The translations under genes were made by a program, and so were the position numbers. A stretch of DNA of 28,153 nt from positions 62,308 through 90,460 of the forward strand of contig DBTN01000040.1 in assembly GCA_002307065.1 (NCBI GenBank), in the 5' to 3' direction. Below the pieces are notes generated by a model, which did not search any database, was not told the origin of the DNA, and was given only the letters and a program-made list of their open reading frames with translations. Below, piece by piece: positions 8,330 through 16,190 of this stretch. The first letter of the stretch is position 1. Every line of letters starts with the position of its first letter. This stretch comes from Akkermansiaceae bacterium UBA1315 (GTDB lineage Bacteria > Verrucomicrobiota > Verrucomicrobiia > Verrucomicrobiales > Akkermansiaceae).

Positions 8330-8836
8330 TTACGAAATCTCCACCGATAGATCGGTGCCGAGGTTTTCGATGGCGGAGGTAAGGGTAGAAGCTTCGGCGT
8401 TTTCGGGGATAGAGATGATGCCTCGGGCGCGGAAAATGGGGTGGCCACTCATGGGGGCGTTTTCTAAACCGGTGGTGAATTCCTCGAGATTTCCTCCGGC
8501 CTGGGCGATGGCTCCGGTGAGTTCACGGACGATGCCGGGTCGATCATTTCCGACGACGTCGATGGAGAGGATGACGCGTGGAGGAGTGGGGGCAGATTCC
8601 TCGAGAACGGTTTGAATGACGATGCCTTGAGCGGCGAGCTCATTGAGCTTTTCGATGAGAGAATCGATCGCATCTTGCGGGCATTCGATGCGGATGATTC
8701 CCGCGAACTGACCCGACAGCCGGGCCATGCGGCTTTCGAGCCAATTTCCGCCATTGGCGGCGATGGTATCGGAAACGGTGCGGACCAAACCGGTGCGATC
8801 TGGGCTGAGAACGGTCATTACGAGAGATTTCATCAT
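8330..8836 (-). CDS. Double-ACT-domain protein, GcvR-like
   Basis: The product of about 168 residues consists of two ACT domains. The first begins SLVMTVLSPDRTGLVRTVSDTIAANGGNWLESRMARL (about residues 3-80). The second begins RVILSIDVVGNDRPGIVRELTGAIAQAGGNLEEF (about 88-165). This layout matches the glycine cleavage system repressor GcvR and related small amino-acid sensors, which bind glycine or other small ligands and act through protein partners. No DNA-binding domain is visible. The frame opens with a TTG at 8845; ATG at 8836 or 8833 fits better, with AGGA a few bases upstream favouring 8833. No gcv genes are in the window, so the pathway is open. It is divergent from the ATPase gene across a gap holding a Rex-like site. 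Confidence 0.8.
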   Translation of the reverse strand: MMKSLVMTVLSPDRTGLVRTVSDTIAANGGNWLESRMARLSGQFAGIIRIECPQDAIDSLIEKLNELAAQGIVIQTVLEESAPTPPRVILSIDVVGNDRPGIVRELTGAIAQAGGNLEEFTTGLENAPMSGHPIFRARGIISIPENAEASTLTSAIENLGTDLSVEIS

Positions 8837-8929
8837 ATCCTGCAACCTTGCGCAGGAAACGGACGACGACGAGCGATTTTCGTGAAAAGCGACCCGAGTC
8901 GACTAGTCCGCATTTTATGGGGTATGGGC

Positions 8930-8946
8930 TTGTGAAAACCGTCACA
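8930..8946. promoter_or_regulatory. Rex/CRP-like half-conserved palindrome
   Basis: TTGTGAAAACCGTCACA contains TGTGA-N6-TCACA (8931-8946). It shares CTTGTGAAAA and TCACA with the better site at 10684-10701. It lies 33 bp before the ATPase ATG and in the divergent gap with the GcvR-like gene, so it could act on either. The right arm departs from the Rex consensus (GTCACAG instead of TTCACAA). Confidence 0.45.
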
Positions 8947-8979
8947 GAAGCGCATTTTGAAGCTCACTCACCCCACCCT

Positions 8980-10689
8980 ATGCTTAATGAAACTCCCTTT
9001 AAGACGCTTTTTCAATCCTTTGGGCGGATGCCCATTGCTCACGCTGAATCTGTCAATCGCGAGGCAGCGGAGAAGCTGACCGAGGCGTTGAGTGTGCCGT
9101 TTGAGGCAAGCGGCCACTGTATTTTACTACGCGCGCCACGAGCGGGGCATGGAAAGACCCACTTGCTGTCGGTCCTTCAGCATCGGTTGGGGGCGAGCCA
9201 TGAATTTATTCCGTTGCAGGCGATTTCGGGGAACCGGATCGATGAGACGACGATTCTCCAAAATGTGCTTCAAAAGCTGACGCGGCCCTTTGCGGCGTCC
9301 GCTGGATTGTCGCCGCTGGATTTGTATGCCCGGCGTTTGTTCGCGTTGGCTCTTGAGCCGCTGGTGACCTCTGGCGAAGTTCCTTGCGAGGATCGGGACG
9401 GGGCACTGGCTTCGTTGAAGCTGCGAGCGGTGGAGATTTTTGACTTTCAGCATCCTTCCGCAGTGACCGCTCATTGGGTGGAGGAGCATTTTAAGGTGCT
9501 GGCACCGCGTTTCACGTCCGAGCTTTCGAATGGTGGTGAATTGCGGCAGCGCGACGTAATGTTCTGGCTGGATCGGTTGTTTCAATTCGCGACGACGCCA
9601 ACCGGTCAGCCGGGACGGAACCGGGATTTGTTCGAACCGGTATTCGCCGATACGAGCGATACGACGTTGATCAATGAGCGGCTGGTTGCGTTTTTGGGGC
9701 TGCTGAGTGCGCTGACCCGAGTCGTATTGGTCGCGGACGAGCTTGAGGGATTTTCCGCAGATGTAACGGCAGCGCTGCGACTGGCCACGGTCATTGTATC
9801 TCTCCGACAGTCGGTGGAGCGGGTGGAGATCATCGTTTCGGTCAATCAGGACGTCTGGGAAAATGCGTTTCTTCCGCGATTGAGCGGAGGGTTGGAAGAT
9901 CGACTCTCGGAGGTTTTGATTGAGCTCCATCCGTTGCGCGAATCGGAAATGATCGATCTTCTCAACGCGCGGACGCCCTCGGGCGAGTGGATTTTCCGCC
10001 AGATGGGAACGCACGAAACGCACGCGCGCGGTCTCATCCGTCACGCGGGTGTCGCGTGGCAAAGCCAAATGACTATTCCGGAGCAGGAACGAACCTTCTC
10101 GGAATCGACGGATTATTCCGGATTTGCGCCGCCGCCGCTCGATTTCATTCCCGCTGCGCCGGATCAGCCGTATTTTATCCCTGAAGAGCCCATGCCGGGG
10201 GAATCTGACATTTCGGAGCCGGAAATGGAGCTGTCAGAGGCCGCGGATGTCGAATTCGATAACCAGACGGACTTTGCCGCTGCGGCGAATCCGGAAAATT
10301 TGGCGTCCTTTTCAACGGTTTTCGAGCCGGTGGATCAGTTCGAATCGGACGATGAAACGGATCGGTGGGAGGATGCTGAATCGTTGGAGGAACCCGAGTC
10401 CGTTGAAGAAGCAACGCCGGTGGAGGAACCCGTACCGATTTTCCTTCCTGTCGATGAGCCCAAGGCGGTTTTTGAGCCGGTAGCGGGTGAGTCGGAGATT
10501 TCCGCTCCGATTTTTTTGGAGGTTCCGGAGGATTCTACGGGGAAAAAACCGTTCTGGCCTGCGCCGACTTTCGATCCTCAGGCGCCCTTCATTCCTGTCC
10601 ATGACACTCCTCCAAGCCGCGAGGAAGAGGACCGGGTGGTCGATCTTTTGAAGCAGTTCCGCGAGCGTTACGGCGCGCAGAGCTTGTGA
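8980..10689 (+). CDS. Uncharacterised AAA-type P-loop ATPase with acidic Pro-rich tail
   Basis: The 569-residue protein is not one I can name. The N-terminal 340 residues look like an AAA-type ATPase: Walker A in RAPRAGHGKT (51-60), Walker B in VVLVADELEG (248-257, D253-E254), sensor-1-like N289 in IIVSVNQDVW, and GLEDRLSE with R308 placed like an arginine finger. From about residue 365 to 545 the sequence is rich in Glu, Pro and Phe/Ile (FEPVDQFESDDETD, EEPESVEEATPVEEPVPIF, GESEISAPIF) and is probably disordered. It ends in a short basic helix (EEEDRVVDLLKQFRERYGAQSL) that may bind a partner. I chose the ATG at 8980; an upstream in-frame ATG at 8917 would put the Rex-like site inside the gene. 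The nuoD start is 64 bp downstream of its stop. A role tied to complex I assembly is possible but purely contextual. Confidence 0.8.
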   Translation: MLNETPFKTLFQSFGRMPIAHAESVNREAAEKLTEALSVPFEASGHCILLRAPRAGHGKTHLLSVLQHRLGASHEFIPLQAISGNRIDETTILQNVLQKLTRPFAASAGLSPLDLYARRLFALALEPLVTSGEVPCEDRDGALASLKLRAVEIFDFQHPSAVTAHWVEEHFKVLAPRFTSELSNGGELRQRDVMFWLDRLFQFATTPTGQPGRNRDLFEPVFADTSDTTLINERLVAFLGLLSALTRVVLVADELEGFSADVTAALRLATVIVSLRQSVERVEIIVSVNQDVWENAFLPRLSGGLEDRLSEVLIELHPLRESEMIDLLNARTPSGEWIFRQMGTHETHARGLIRHAGVAWQSQMTIPEQERTFSESTDYSGFAPPPLDFIPAAPDQPYFIPEEPMPGESDISEPEMELSEAADVEFDNQTDFAAAANPENLASFSTVFEPVDQFESDDETDRWEDAESLEEPESVEEATPVEEPVPIFLPVDEPKAVFEPVAGESEISAPIFLEVPEDSTGKKPFWPAPTFDPQAPFIPVHDTPPSREEEDRVVDLLKQFRERYGAQSL

Positions 10690-10701
10690 AAAGTTTCACA
10701 A
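10684..10701. promoter_or_regulatory. Predicted Rex operator upstream of nuoD
   Basis: TTGTGAAAAGTTTCACAA has perfect 8-base arms around AG. It matches the published Rex operator pattern TTGTGAA-N4-TTCACAA in all 14 defined positions. Rex represses respiratory genes, including nuo in Streptomyces, and is released by NADH. The site overlaps the ATPase stop codon and ends 52 bp before the nuoD ATG. The CRP consensus TGTGA-N6-TCACA also fits, but the longer arms favour Rex. Confidence 0.65.
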
Positions 10702-10753
10702 ACCCCTTGCGATTGGAACGTTTTTGCGGCCTTATGGTGTCGGCAAAATCCGC

Positions 10754-12013
10754 ATGAGTAACATCACCACCGAATACCAAGCGCCGGACACACTTGCTCG
10801 GTCGGCACGAGCCGCAGAAGATTACCATGCGGAAACGGACGACCTGATGGGCGAGCGCATGGTCCTCAATATGGGGCCTTCGCATCCGGCGACTCACGGG
10901 GTTTTGCGGCTGATTTTGGAACTGGACGGCGAAAAAATCATTTCCGCTGATCCAGACGTCGGATTCCTGCACCGCGGTGACGAGAAAATCGCGGAAAACA
11001 TGCACTACAACCAGTTCGTCCCTTACACGGATCGGTTGGACTACCTTGCTCCGTTGGCGAACAACGTCGCCTACGCGTGTGCCGTGGAAAAACTGATGGG
11101 TTGGACGCTGCCGCCGCGCGGTCAGGCCGTGAGAGTTCTCTGCTGCGAACTTGCCCGGATTTCCGCTCACATGCTTGGCGTCGGAGTTTGCGCGATGGAC
11201 GTCGGCGCGATGACGGTTTTCCTTTACACGTTCACGGAGCGGGAAAAAATTTACAATCTCTGCGAGCAACTGACCGGTGCCCGGTTTACCACGTCCTACA
11301 CCCGTGTGGGCGGTCAGCTTCGCGACATGCCTCCGGGGTTCGAATCGTCCGTCCGCCAGTTTCTCGACGAGTGCTCGATCACGATCGAAGAAATCGCCAA
11401 GCTGCTCGATAAAAACAAAATCTTCCTCGATCGGATGGTCGACGTGGGGATCATTTCCCGTGAGTCAGCCATTGCATGGGGGATGACGGGGCCCAATCTC
11501 CGGGCCTCGGGCGTGCCGCGCGATTTGCGAAAAGATAACCCATATCTCGGCTACGAAAATTATCATTTCGACGTACCGGTCGCCGACGAAAGCGATTGTT
11601 ATGCCCGCTATCAGATCCGGATGGAGGAAATGCGACAGTCGATCCGCATCTGTCGTCAAGTGCTCGACACGATGCCTGCTGGCCCGGTCAATCTCGCGGA
11701 TTCCAAGAGTATTCTCCCCGACAAAGAGCGTGTCCTGATGTCGATGGAAGAGTTGATCCATCATTTCATCGTTTCCACTCAGGGCATCGATGCCCCGGCT
11801 GGAGAGGTCTATTTCGCCGCAGAAAACCCGAAAGGTGAACTCGGCTTTTACATCCATTCGAAGGGTGGCGGAGTTCCTTACCGCCTGAAAATCCGCAGTC
11901 CTTCTTTCTGCAACCTTTCCATCGTTTCCCGTCTATTACCGGGTCACATGGTTTCCGATATTCCCGCTATTCTCGGCTCTCTCGATTTCGTCATGGGAGA
12001 GTGTGACCGGTAG
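10754..12013 (+). CDS. nuoD: NADH-quinone oxidoreductase subunit D
   Basis: NuoD is the 49-kDa-type subunit of complex I that lines the quinone cavity on the peripheral arm at the cytoplasmic face. The 419-residue product matches the stand-alone NuoD/Nqo4 length, with no fused NuoC. Visible hallmarks are MVLNMGPSHPATHGVLRLILELDGE (about 36-60), DVGFLHRGDEKIAE, HYNQFVPYTDRLDYLAPL, TGARFTTSYTRVGG, GMTGPNLRASGVPRDLRK, and the conserved C-terminus LGSLDFVMGECDR. The ATG at 10754 is chosen; the frame opens with TTG at 10724. A predicted Rex operator lies just upstream. It is followed by nuoE after 79 bp. nuoA-C are not in the window, and nuoF is over 5 kb away, so the complex I genes are dispersed. 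Confidence 0.96.
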   Translation: MSNITTEYQAPDTLARSARAAEDYHAETDDLMGERMVLNMGPSHPATHGVLRLILELDGEKIISADPDVGFLHRGDEKIAENMHYNQFVPYTDRLDYLAPLANNVAYACAVEKLMGWTLPPRGQAVRVLCCELARISAHMLGVGVCAMDVGAMTVFLYTFTEREKIYNLCEQLTGARFTTSYTRVGGQLRDMPPGFESSVRQFLDECSITIEEIAKLLDKNKIFLDRMVDVGIISRESAIAWGMTGPNLRASGVPRDLRKDNPYLGYENYHFDVPVADESDCYARYQIRMEEMRQSIRICRQVLDTMPAGPVNLADSKSILPDKERVLMSMEELIHHFIVSTQGIDAPAGEVYFAAENPKGELGFYIHSKGGGVPYRLKIRSPSFCNLSIVSRLLPGHMVSDIPAILGSLDFVMGECDR

Positions 12014-12092
12014 ACTCCAGTCGCAAAAAAAGATGCTGAAAATCCCCTTCTTGAAACTTTTTTGCGGAGAAAAAACGTAGCCCCTTGTTCAT

Positions 12093-12668
12093 ATGTCCGT
12101 TTCCATCCTTCAAGAGACCATCGCCTCGCACGAGACACCGGGAGAGAAATTTTACCCGCCGTTCGTGGTCAGCCCTGAGCTTGAGGCGGAAGCGGACGAT
12201 CGCATTTCCCACTACGTCGGCAATGTGCGATCTGCGACTTTGCCTTTGCTTCACATCGTTCAGCACCGGTTCGGCTTTATTTCGCCTGCGGCGATTGATT
12301 GGGTGGCGGCGAAGCTCAACATAGAGCCGATCAAGGTGGTGGAAGTTGTAACGTTTTACCCCGGTTTTCGCCAATCGGCTCCAGGGAAATTTCATATCCG
12401 CGTTTGCCGGACCTTGTCCTGCGCGATGGGCGGAAGTCATGAATTGATGGAGCGTCTTTGCGAACTGACCGGTATCGACCGGTCGGCGAGCGATCCGCAT
12501 CACCACCCCATTTCAGTCTCACCCTGCGGGAAGTTTTCGGTTGAATTCGCCGAGTGCCTCGCATCCTGCGGAACGGCGCCGGTTTGTATGGTGAACGATC
12601 ACTTTCACGATGGCGTTGCCGCAGAAAAGGCGGAAGGTTTGCTGGCGAAATACGCCGATCAGGCCTAA
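12093..12668 (+). CDS. nuoE: NADH-quinone oxidoreductase subunit E (24-kDa type)
   Basis: NuoE carries the off-path [2Fe-2S] cluster N1a of the NADH-oxidising module of complex I. The 191-residue product has an N-terminal helical part (residues 28-97) with LPLLHIVQHRFGFISPAAIDWVA and VVEVVTFYPGF, then a thioredoxin-like domain. The four cluster ligands are visible as C105 and C110 in VCRTLSCAMGG and C155 and C159 in ECLASCGTAPV. A His-rich stretch (HHHP, 136-139) sits between them. The ATG at 12093 follows nuoD after 79 bp. nuoF, its direct partner, is displaced about 4.4 kb downstream by three unrelated genes. A weak hairpin with a T-rich flank follows the stop. Confidence 0.95.
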   Translation: MSVSILQETIASHETPGEKFYPPFVVSPELEAEADDRISHYVGNVRSATLPLLHIVQHRFGFISPAAIDWVAAKLNIEPIKVVEVVTFYPGFRQSAPGKFHIRVCRTLSCAMGGSHELMERLCELTGIDRSASDPHHHPISVSPCGKFSVEFAECLASCGTAPVCMVNDHFHDGVAAEKAEGLLAKYADQA

Positions 12669-12676
12669 AAAGGAGC

Positions 12677-12704
12677 GTCGATCTTCGGTCGACTATTTCT
12701 TTTC
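12677..12704 (+). terminator. Possible weak terminator after nuoE
   Basis: GTCGATCTTCGGTCGAC can form a 7-bp stem (one G-T pair) with a TTC loop, followed by TATTTCTTTTC. It starts 9 bp after the nuoE stop. Confidence 0.4.
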
Positions 12705-12760
12705 AACATCCTGTCGGAAGGACGGCGGTGATCCGAACAAAAATCCTAGGGCGCTAGAAT

Positions 12761-12803
12761 CCCGGACGGAATCTCCGGGTCAAATAGCGTTCGGAATGAA
12801 CGC
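12761..12803. repeat. Tandem short hairpins upstream of the DUF1003 gene
   Basis: CCCGGA (12761-12766) pairs with TCCGGG (12774-12779), and GCGTTC (12787-12792) pairs with GAACGC (12798-12803). Both enclose a GGAAT-type loop. They look like dispersed extragenic hairpins rather than a terminator, since no T run follows. Confidence 0.45.
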
Positions 12804-12859
12804 GCTCCATCTGAGAATACCGGTTGCGGACTCAGAAGAGATTCTGCTAGATTTCGACG

Positions 12860-13564
12860 GTGAAGGAACCAGTTTCAAAAGTGTCGCCTGGAATTCCGGA
12901 AGAGATGATCCCATTCGGCGTCGTCCGAAGACCGTTAGCGCTGTTCATTCAGGAGCAAGATCCGACGTTTCGAGAAGGTTCGTCGATACCGGTTTCGCAA
13001 TTAAATGAGTATCGCGGTGCCTATGTTCAGCGGACGCTTGAAAACGAACTGGGTGAAATCTCCGAACTTGAGCAGCAGGTCATCAGCAGCCTCCAACAAC
13101 ACCAGCTCATTTCCGAAAACCCCGAGGATGACGAGGCGGAGAAGCGCAGTTTTGGGGAAAAAGTGGCGGATGGGATGGCAAGCTTCGGAGGGAGCTGGGC
13201 GTTTATCCTTTCGTTTTTTGGGTTTATCGTCTTGTGGATCGCTGCGAATCTTTGGCTGTGGAGAAATAGTGGACCTGATCCGTATCCGTTCATCTTGCTC
13301 AATCTGATTTTATCCTGTCTTGCTTCCCTGCAGGCGCCGGTGATCATGATGAGCCAAAACCGCCAGGAAGAAAGGGACCGGTCGCGGGCAAATGCCGATT
13401 ATCAAATCAATCTCAAAGCCGAATTGGAAATTCGTCATCTTCATGAAAAGATCGATCATCTGCTCCGGCATCACAGCCAGCGACTCTTGGAGATCCAGGA
13501 AATCCAAGTCGATCTCTTGCGACAATTGTTAGGTAAACAAAACGGTTCGGACCAGTCGCTTTGA
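12860..13564 (+). CDS. DUF1003 family membrane protein
   Basis: The 234-residue protein carries the full DUF1003 signature: ELGEISELEQQVISSLQQHQLISEN, a membrane hairpin beginning FGGSWAFILSFFGFIVLWIAANLWL, then DPYPFILLNLILSCLASLQAPVIMMSQNRQEERDR and AELEIRHLHEKIDHLLRHHSQRLLEIQ. Two membrane helices are predicted, with a charged helical C-terminus, probably coiled. The function of the family is not established. Many relatives have an N-terminal CxxC zinc knuckle; here the aligned segment (IPFGVVRRPLALFIQEQDP) has no cysteines, so that site appears lost. The start is a GTG at 12860 or the ATG at 12905; I list the longer form. mprF starts 10 bp after its stop, so these genes are likely co-transcribed. 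Confidence 0.88.
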   Translation: MKEPVSKVSPGIPEEMIPFGVVRRPLALFIQEQDPTFREGSSIPVSQLNEYRGAYVQRTLENELGEISELEQQVISSLQQHQLISENPEDDEAEKRSFGEKVADGMASFGGSWAFILSFFGFIVLWIAANLWLWRNSGPDPYPFILLNLILSCLASLQAPVIMMSQNRQEERDRSRANADYQINLKAELEIRHLHEKIDHLLRHHSQRLLEIQEIQVDLLRQLLGKQNGSDQSL

Positions 13565-13574
13565 TCGTCATCAA

Positions 13575-16181
13575 ATGAGTATCCCTACAACCGCTTCTCC
13601 TGCTTCGCCCGAACCGGTTTCGCGGATTCGTGTTTGGTTGTGGCGCCTGGGAATCACCGCTTGGCTGGTGGTGCTGGCTTTCGCACTGGCGGCGCTCCAC
13701 CGGGAATGGAAGCATTTTCATTTGGACGATTTTAAGTCGGCGCTGTCACGCTTGGGATGGGAACACCTCGCACTCGCATTGGGATGTACGGCGGTGAGTT
13801 ATGTGAGCAACGCAGGGATTGATTTATTTTCAACTCGGTGGATTGGCAAAAAGCTTTCGATTGGCAAAGTACTAGGTTGCTCGTACATCGCGGCGGCTTT
13901 CAGTTTAAACGCGGGTGGAACCTTGCTGGGTGGTGGCGGCGTGAGGATGCGTTTGTATACCGGTCTGGGCCTGACTCCAGGTGAGGTTGCTCGGATGGCG
14001 GGATTCGCAGTGGTTGCCGGATGGGCTGGGAACGCTTTGGTTGCGGGGGCGTTGTTGTGCATTTCGCCGTCGGCGCTGCCGGTGGTCGATGCGGGTTTGG
14101 CGCGTGGACTTGGGCTGCTGCTGATCGTGGCAGTGGTGAGTGTTTTGATTTACAACTCGTGGAGGCGTCGGACGGCAGAGAGTGAAAACTCGTGGCCGCA
14201 GACCGGGCTGTTATTTGGGGCGGTTTTGTCGTCCGCGCTGGATTGGGTGATGGCGGGGCTGGCGATTCGTGTGTTGTTGCCGGCGGATTTGGGCGGAATC
14301 GGAACGGCGGGATTTCTTGGAGTGGTTTTGATTTCACAGCTTCTCAGCGCTCTCAGTCATGTCCCGGGCGGAGTGGGGGTGCTTGAGCTTTCCATCACCA
14401 AATTGGTCGGGGCCGCGCTTCCTTCAGCTTGGTTGGCCGCAGCCTTGATGTGTTACCGCGTGATTTTTTATCTGTTCCCATTCGCGATTGCAGCGATGTG
14501 GATGGGCGGTCGGGAAGCTTGGGCTCACCGTAAAAAAGTGACCCGTGGTGTGGAGTTGCTGAATGGGGTTTGGATGCGCCTGGGACCAAGATTGGGCGGG
14601 CTGCTGGCACTGGTAAGCGGTTTTGTTTTACTGCTCTCCGCGAATACGCCGATGGCCCCATCGCGCCGTGATTGGCTGATGGATACGGTTCCTTTGCCAT
14701 TCGTCGAAACGTCGCATTTTTTATCAAGCATCGCCGGTGTGGCATTGATCATCGTGGCGAGAGGGTTACAACGGCGGGTCCACGCGGCTTGGTGGGCGGC
14801 GGTGGTTCTCTCGATCGCGGGGATTGTCTTTTCGTTATTAAAAGGGATCGATTTTGAAGAAGCGACGATTCTGGGAGTGCTCTTGTTTTGTCTCGTTCCC
14901 TACCGCGGTCAATTTCACCGACATGCTGCGATGTGGTCGCGGAGATTTACGTTGGAATGGTGGGCGCTGCTCGCCGGTTTGACCACGGTGTCGGTTTGGC
15001 TCGGATTTTTCACCAGCCGTCACGTCGAATATCAGCATGATTTATGGTGGCAGTTTTCATTTGATGGAGACGCTTCGCGTTTCTTGCGGGCACAGGTGGG
15101 GGTTGCCGTGGTTTTGATCGCGGTCCTATTGGCGCAGTGGCTGCGGCCGACCCCGCCGAGGTCACAAGTCGATCTGACGCCTGACGCAGAAAGGATGGAA
15201 AAGATCGCGCGGCTCGTCTCGGCGGCCCCGCAATGCCAGTCGCATCTCGCATTGCTCGGAGATAAACAATTTTATTTCAGTAAGCCCGGTAATGCTTTTT
15301 TGATGTATGGCGAACAAGGAAGGTCGCGCATTGTCATGGGTGACCCGGTGGGCGAGGAGGAGGAGTGGGATGATCTGTTGTGGAGTTTTAACGAAACGGC
15401 AGAGGACCAAGGTTTCCGGGTTTGTTATTATCAAATCTCCGCCGCGACGATTCCTCGATATGTCGACATGGGAATGCGATTGTTCAAACTGGGTGAGGAG
15501 GCACGGATTCCTTTGTTTAAGTTTGATCTCGAAAGTCCTGAGTCGCGTCGCCTTCGGCAGGCGCGCAGTCGTGCCGCGCGGGATCAGTTGAGTTTTGAAA
15601 TCTGGTCGGGAGATCAGGTGGAAAACCGGTTAGGGGAGTTGCGGCAGATCTCGGACGAATGGTTGGCGAAACATGCGGCTCGTGAAAAAAGTTTTTCGCT
15701 GGGGAGGTTTGATGACGCTTACATCGCTCGGGGGCCGGTGGCGGTGATTTTGAAAAACGGGGAGGTCTGCGCCTTTGCCAATCTCTGGTGCGGCGGGGAA
15801 AAGCAGGAATTGTCGATCGATCTGATGCGCCATCGGGCAAACGCGCCGAGCGGGGTGATGGATTATCTTTTTACCGAGCTTTTCCTATGGGGAAAATTGG
15901 AAGGGTATCAGTGGTTCAGCTTGGGGATGGCTCCTTTGTCCGGGATGGTGGCGCATCCGTTGGCACCGCTGTGGCAAAAATTGGGGGCGTTGATCTATCT
16001 TCGTGGTGGGGCATTTTATAACTTCCAAGGCTTGCGGGATTTTAAGGAAAAATTTCATCCGGAATGGGAGCCTCATTATCTTGCGGTTCCTGGGGCATGG
16101 CACCTGCCAGCGGCGCTCGCAGATATCACCACATTGATCGGCGGCGGCTGGAGAGGGGTGATTGGAAGATCAAAAGCATAG
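13575..16181 (+). CDS. mprF: Phosphatidylglycerol lysyltransferase/flippase (MprF type)
   Basis: MprF adds lysine (or another amino acid) from aminoacyl-tRNA to phosphatidylglycerol and flips the product outward, making the membrane less negative and more resistant to cationic peptides. The 868-residue length fits full-length MprF. Residues about 20-540 hold many membrane helices, including the flippase-domain features SLNAGGTLLGGGGVRMRLY and SHVPGGVGVLELSI. The C-terminal synthase domain (DUF2156, GNAT-like) runs from about 545, with ALLGDKQFYFSKPGNAFLMY, VMGDPVG, DEWLAKHAAREKSFSLGRFD, ELSIDLMRHRANAPSGVMDYL and FKEKFHPEWEPHYLAVPG. The amino acid transferred is not readable from sequence. It lies 10 bp after the DUF1003 gene and 9 bp before an AcvB-like hydrolase, which parallels the lpiA-acvB/atvA operons of rhizobia and agrobacteria. 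Confidence 0.93.
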   Translation: MSIPTTASPASPEPVSRIRVWLWRLGITAWLVVLAFALAALHREWKHFHLDDFKSALSRLGWEHLALALGCTAVSYVSNAGIDLFSTRWIGKKLSIGKVLGCSYIAAAFSLNAGGTLLGGGGVRMRLYTGLGLTPGEVARMAGFAVVAGWAGNALVAGALLCISPSALPVVDAGLARGLGLLLIVAVVSVLIYNSWRRRTAESENSWPQTGLLFGAVLSSALDWVMAGLAIRVLLPADLGGIGTAGFLGVVLISQLLSALSHVPGGVGVLELSITKLVGAALPSAWLAAALMCYRVIFYLFPFAIAAMWMGGREAWAHRKKVTRGVELLNGVWMRLGPRLGGLLALVSGFVLLLSANTPMAPSRRDWLMDTVPLPFVETSHFLSSIAGVALIIVARGLQRRVHAAWWAAVVLSIAGIVFSLLKGIDFEEATILGVLLFCLVPYRGQFHRHAAMWSRRFTLEWWALLAGLTTVSVWLGFFTSRHVEYQHDLWWQFSFDGDASRFLRAQVGVAVVLIAVLLAQWLRPTPPRSQVDLTPDAERMEKIARLVSAAPQCQSHLALLGDKQFYFSKPGNAFLMYGEQGRSRIVMGDPVGEEEEWDDLLWSFNETAEDQGFRVCYYQISAATIPRYVDMGMRLFKLGEEARIPLFKFDLESPESRRLRQARSRAARDQLSFEIWSGDQVENRLGELRQISDEWLAKHAAREKSFSLGRFDDAYIARGPVAVILKNGEVCAFANLWCGGEKQELSIDLMRHRANAPSGVMDYLFTELFLWGKLEGYQWFSLGMAPLSGMVAHPLAPLWQKLGALIYLRGGAFYNFQGLRDFKEKFHPEWEPHYLAVPGAWHLPAALADITTLIGGGWRGVIGRSKA

Positions 16182-16190
16182 TTCAATCTC

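Noticed and set aside
9127..10068. 313-codon minus-strand frame opposite the ATPase
   Set aside because: Its composition is Arg/Gln/Pro-rich as expected of an antisense shadow, and the plus-strand frame has ordered ATPase motifs.
10684..10701. CRP site rather than Rex operator
   Set aside because: TGTGA-N6-TCACA fits, but the extended arms TTGTGAA/TTCACAA and the nuo context fit Rex better. CRP is not excluded.
12610..13008. 132-codon frame spanning the nuoE end and the DUF1003 start
   Set aside because: It crosses hairpins and overlaps two real genes in another frame, with no domain.
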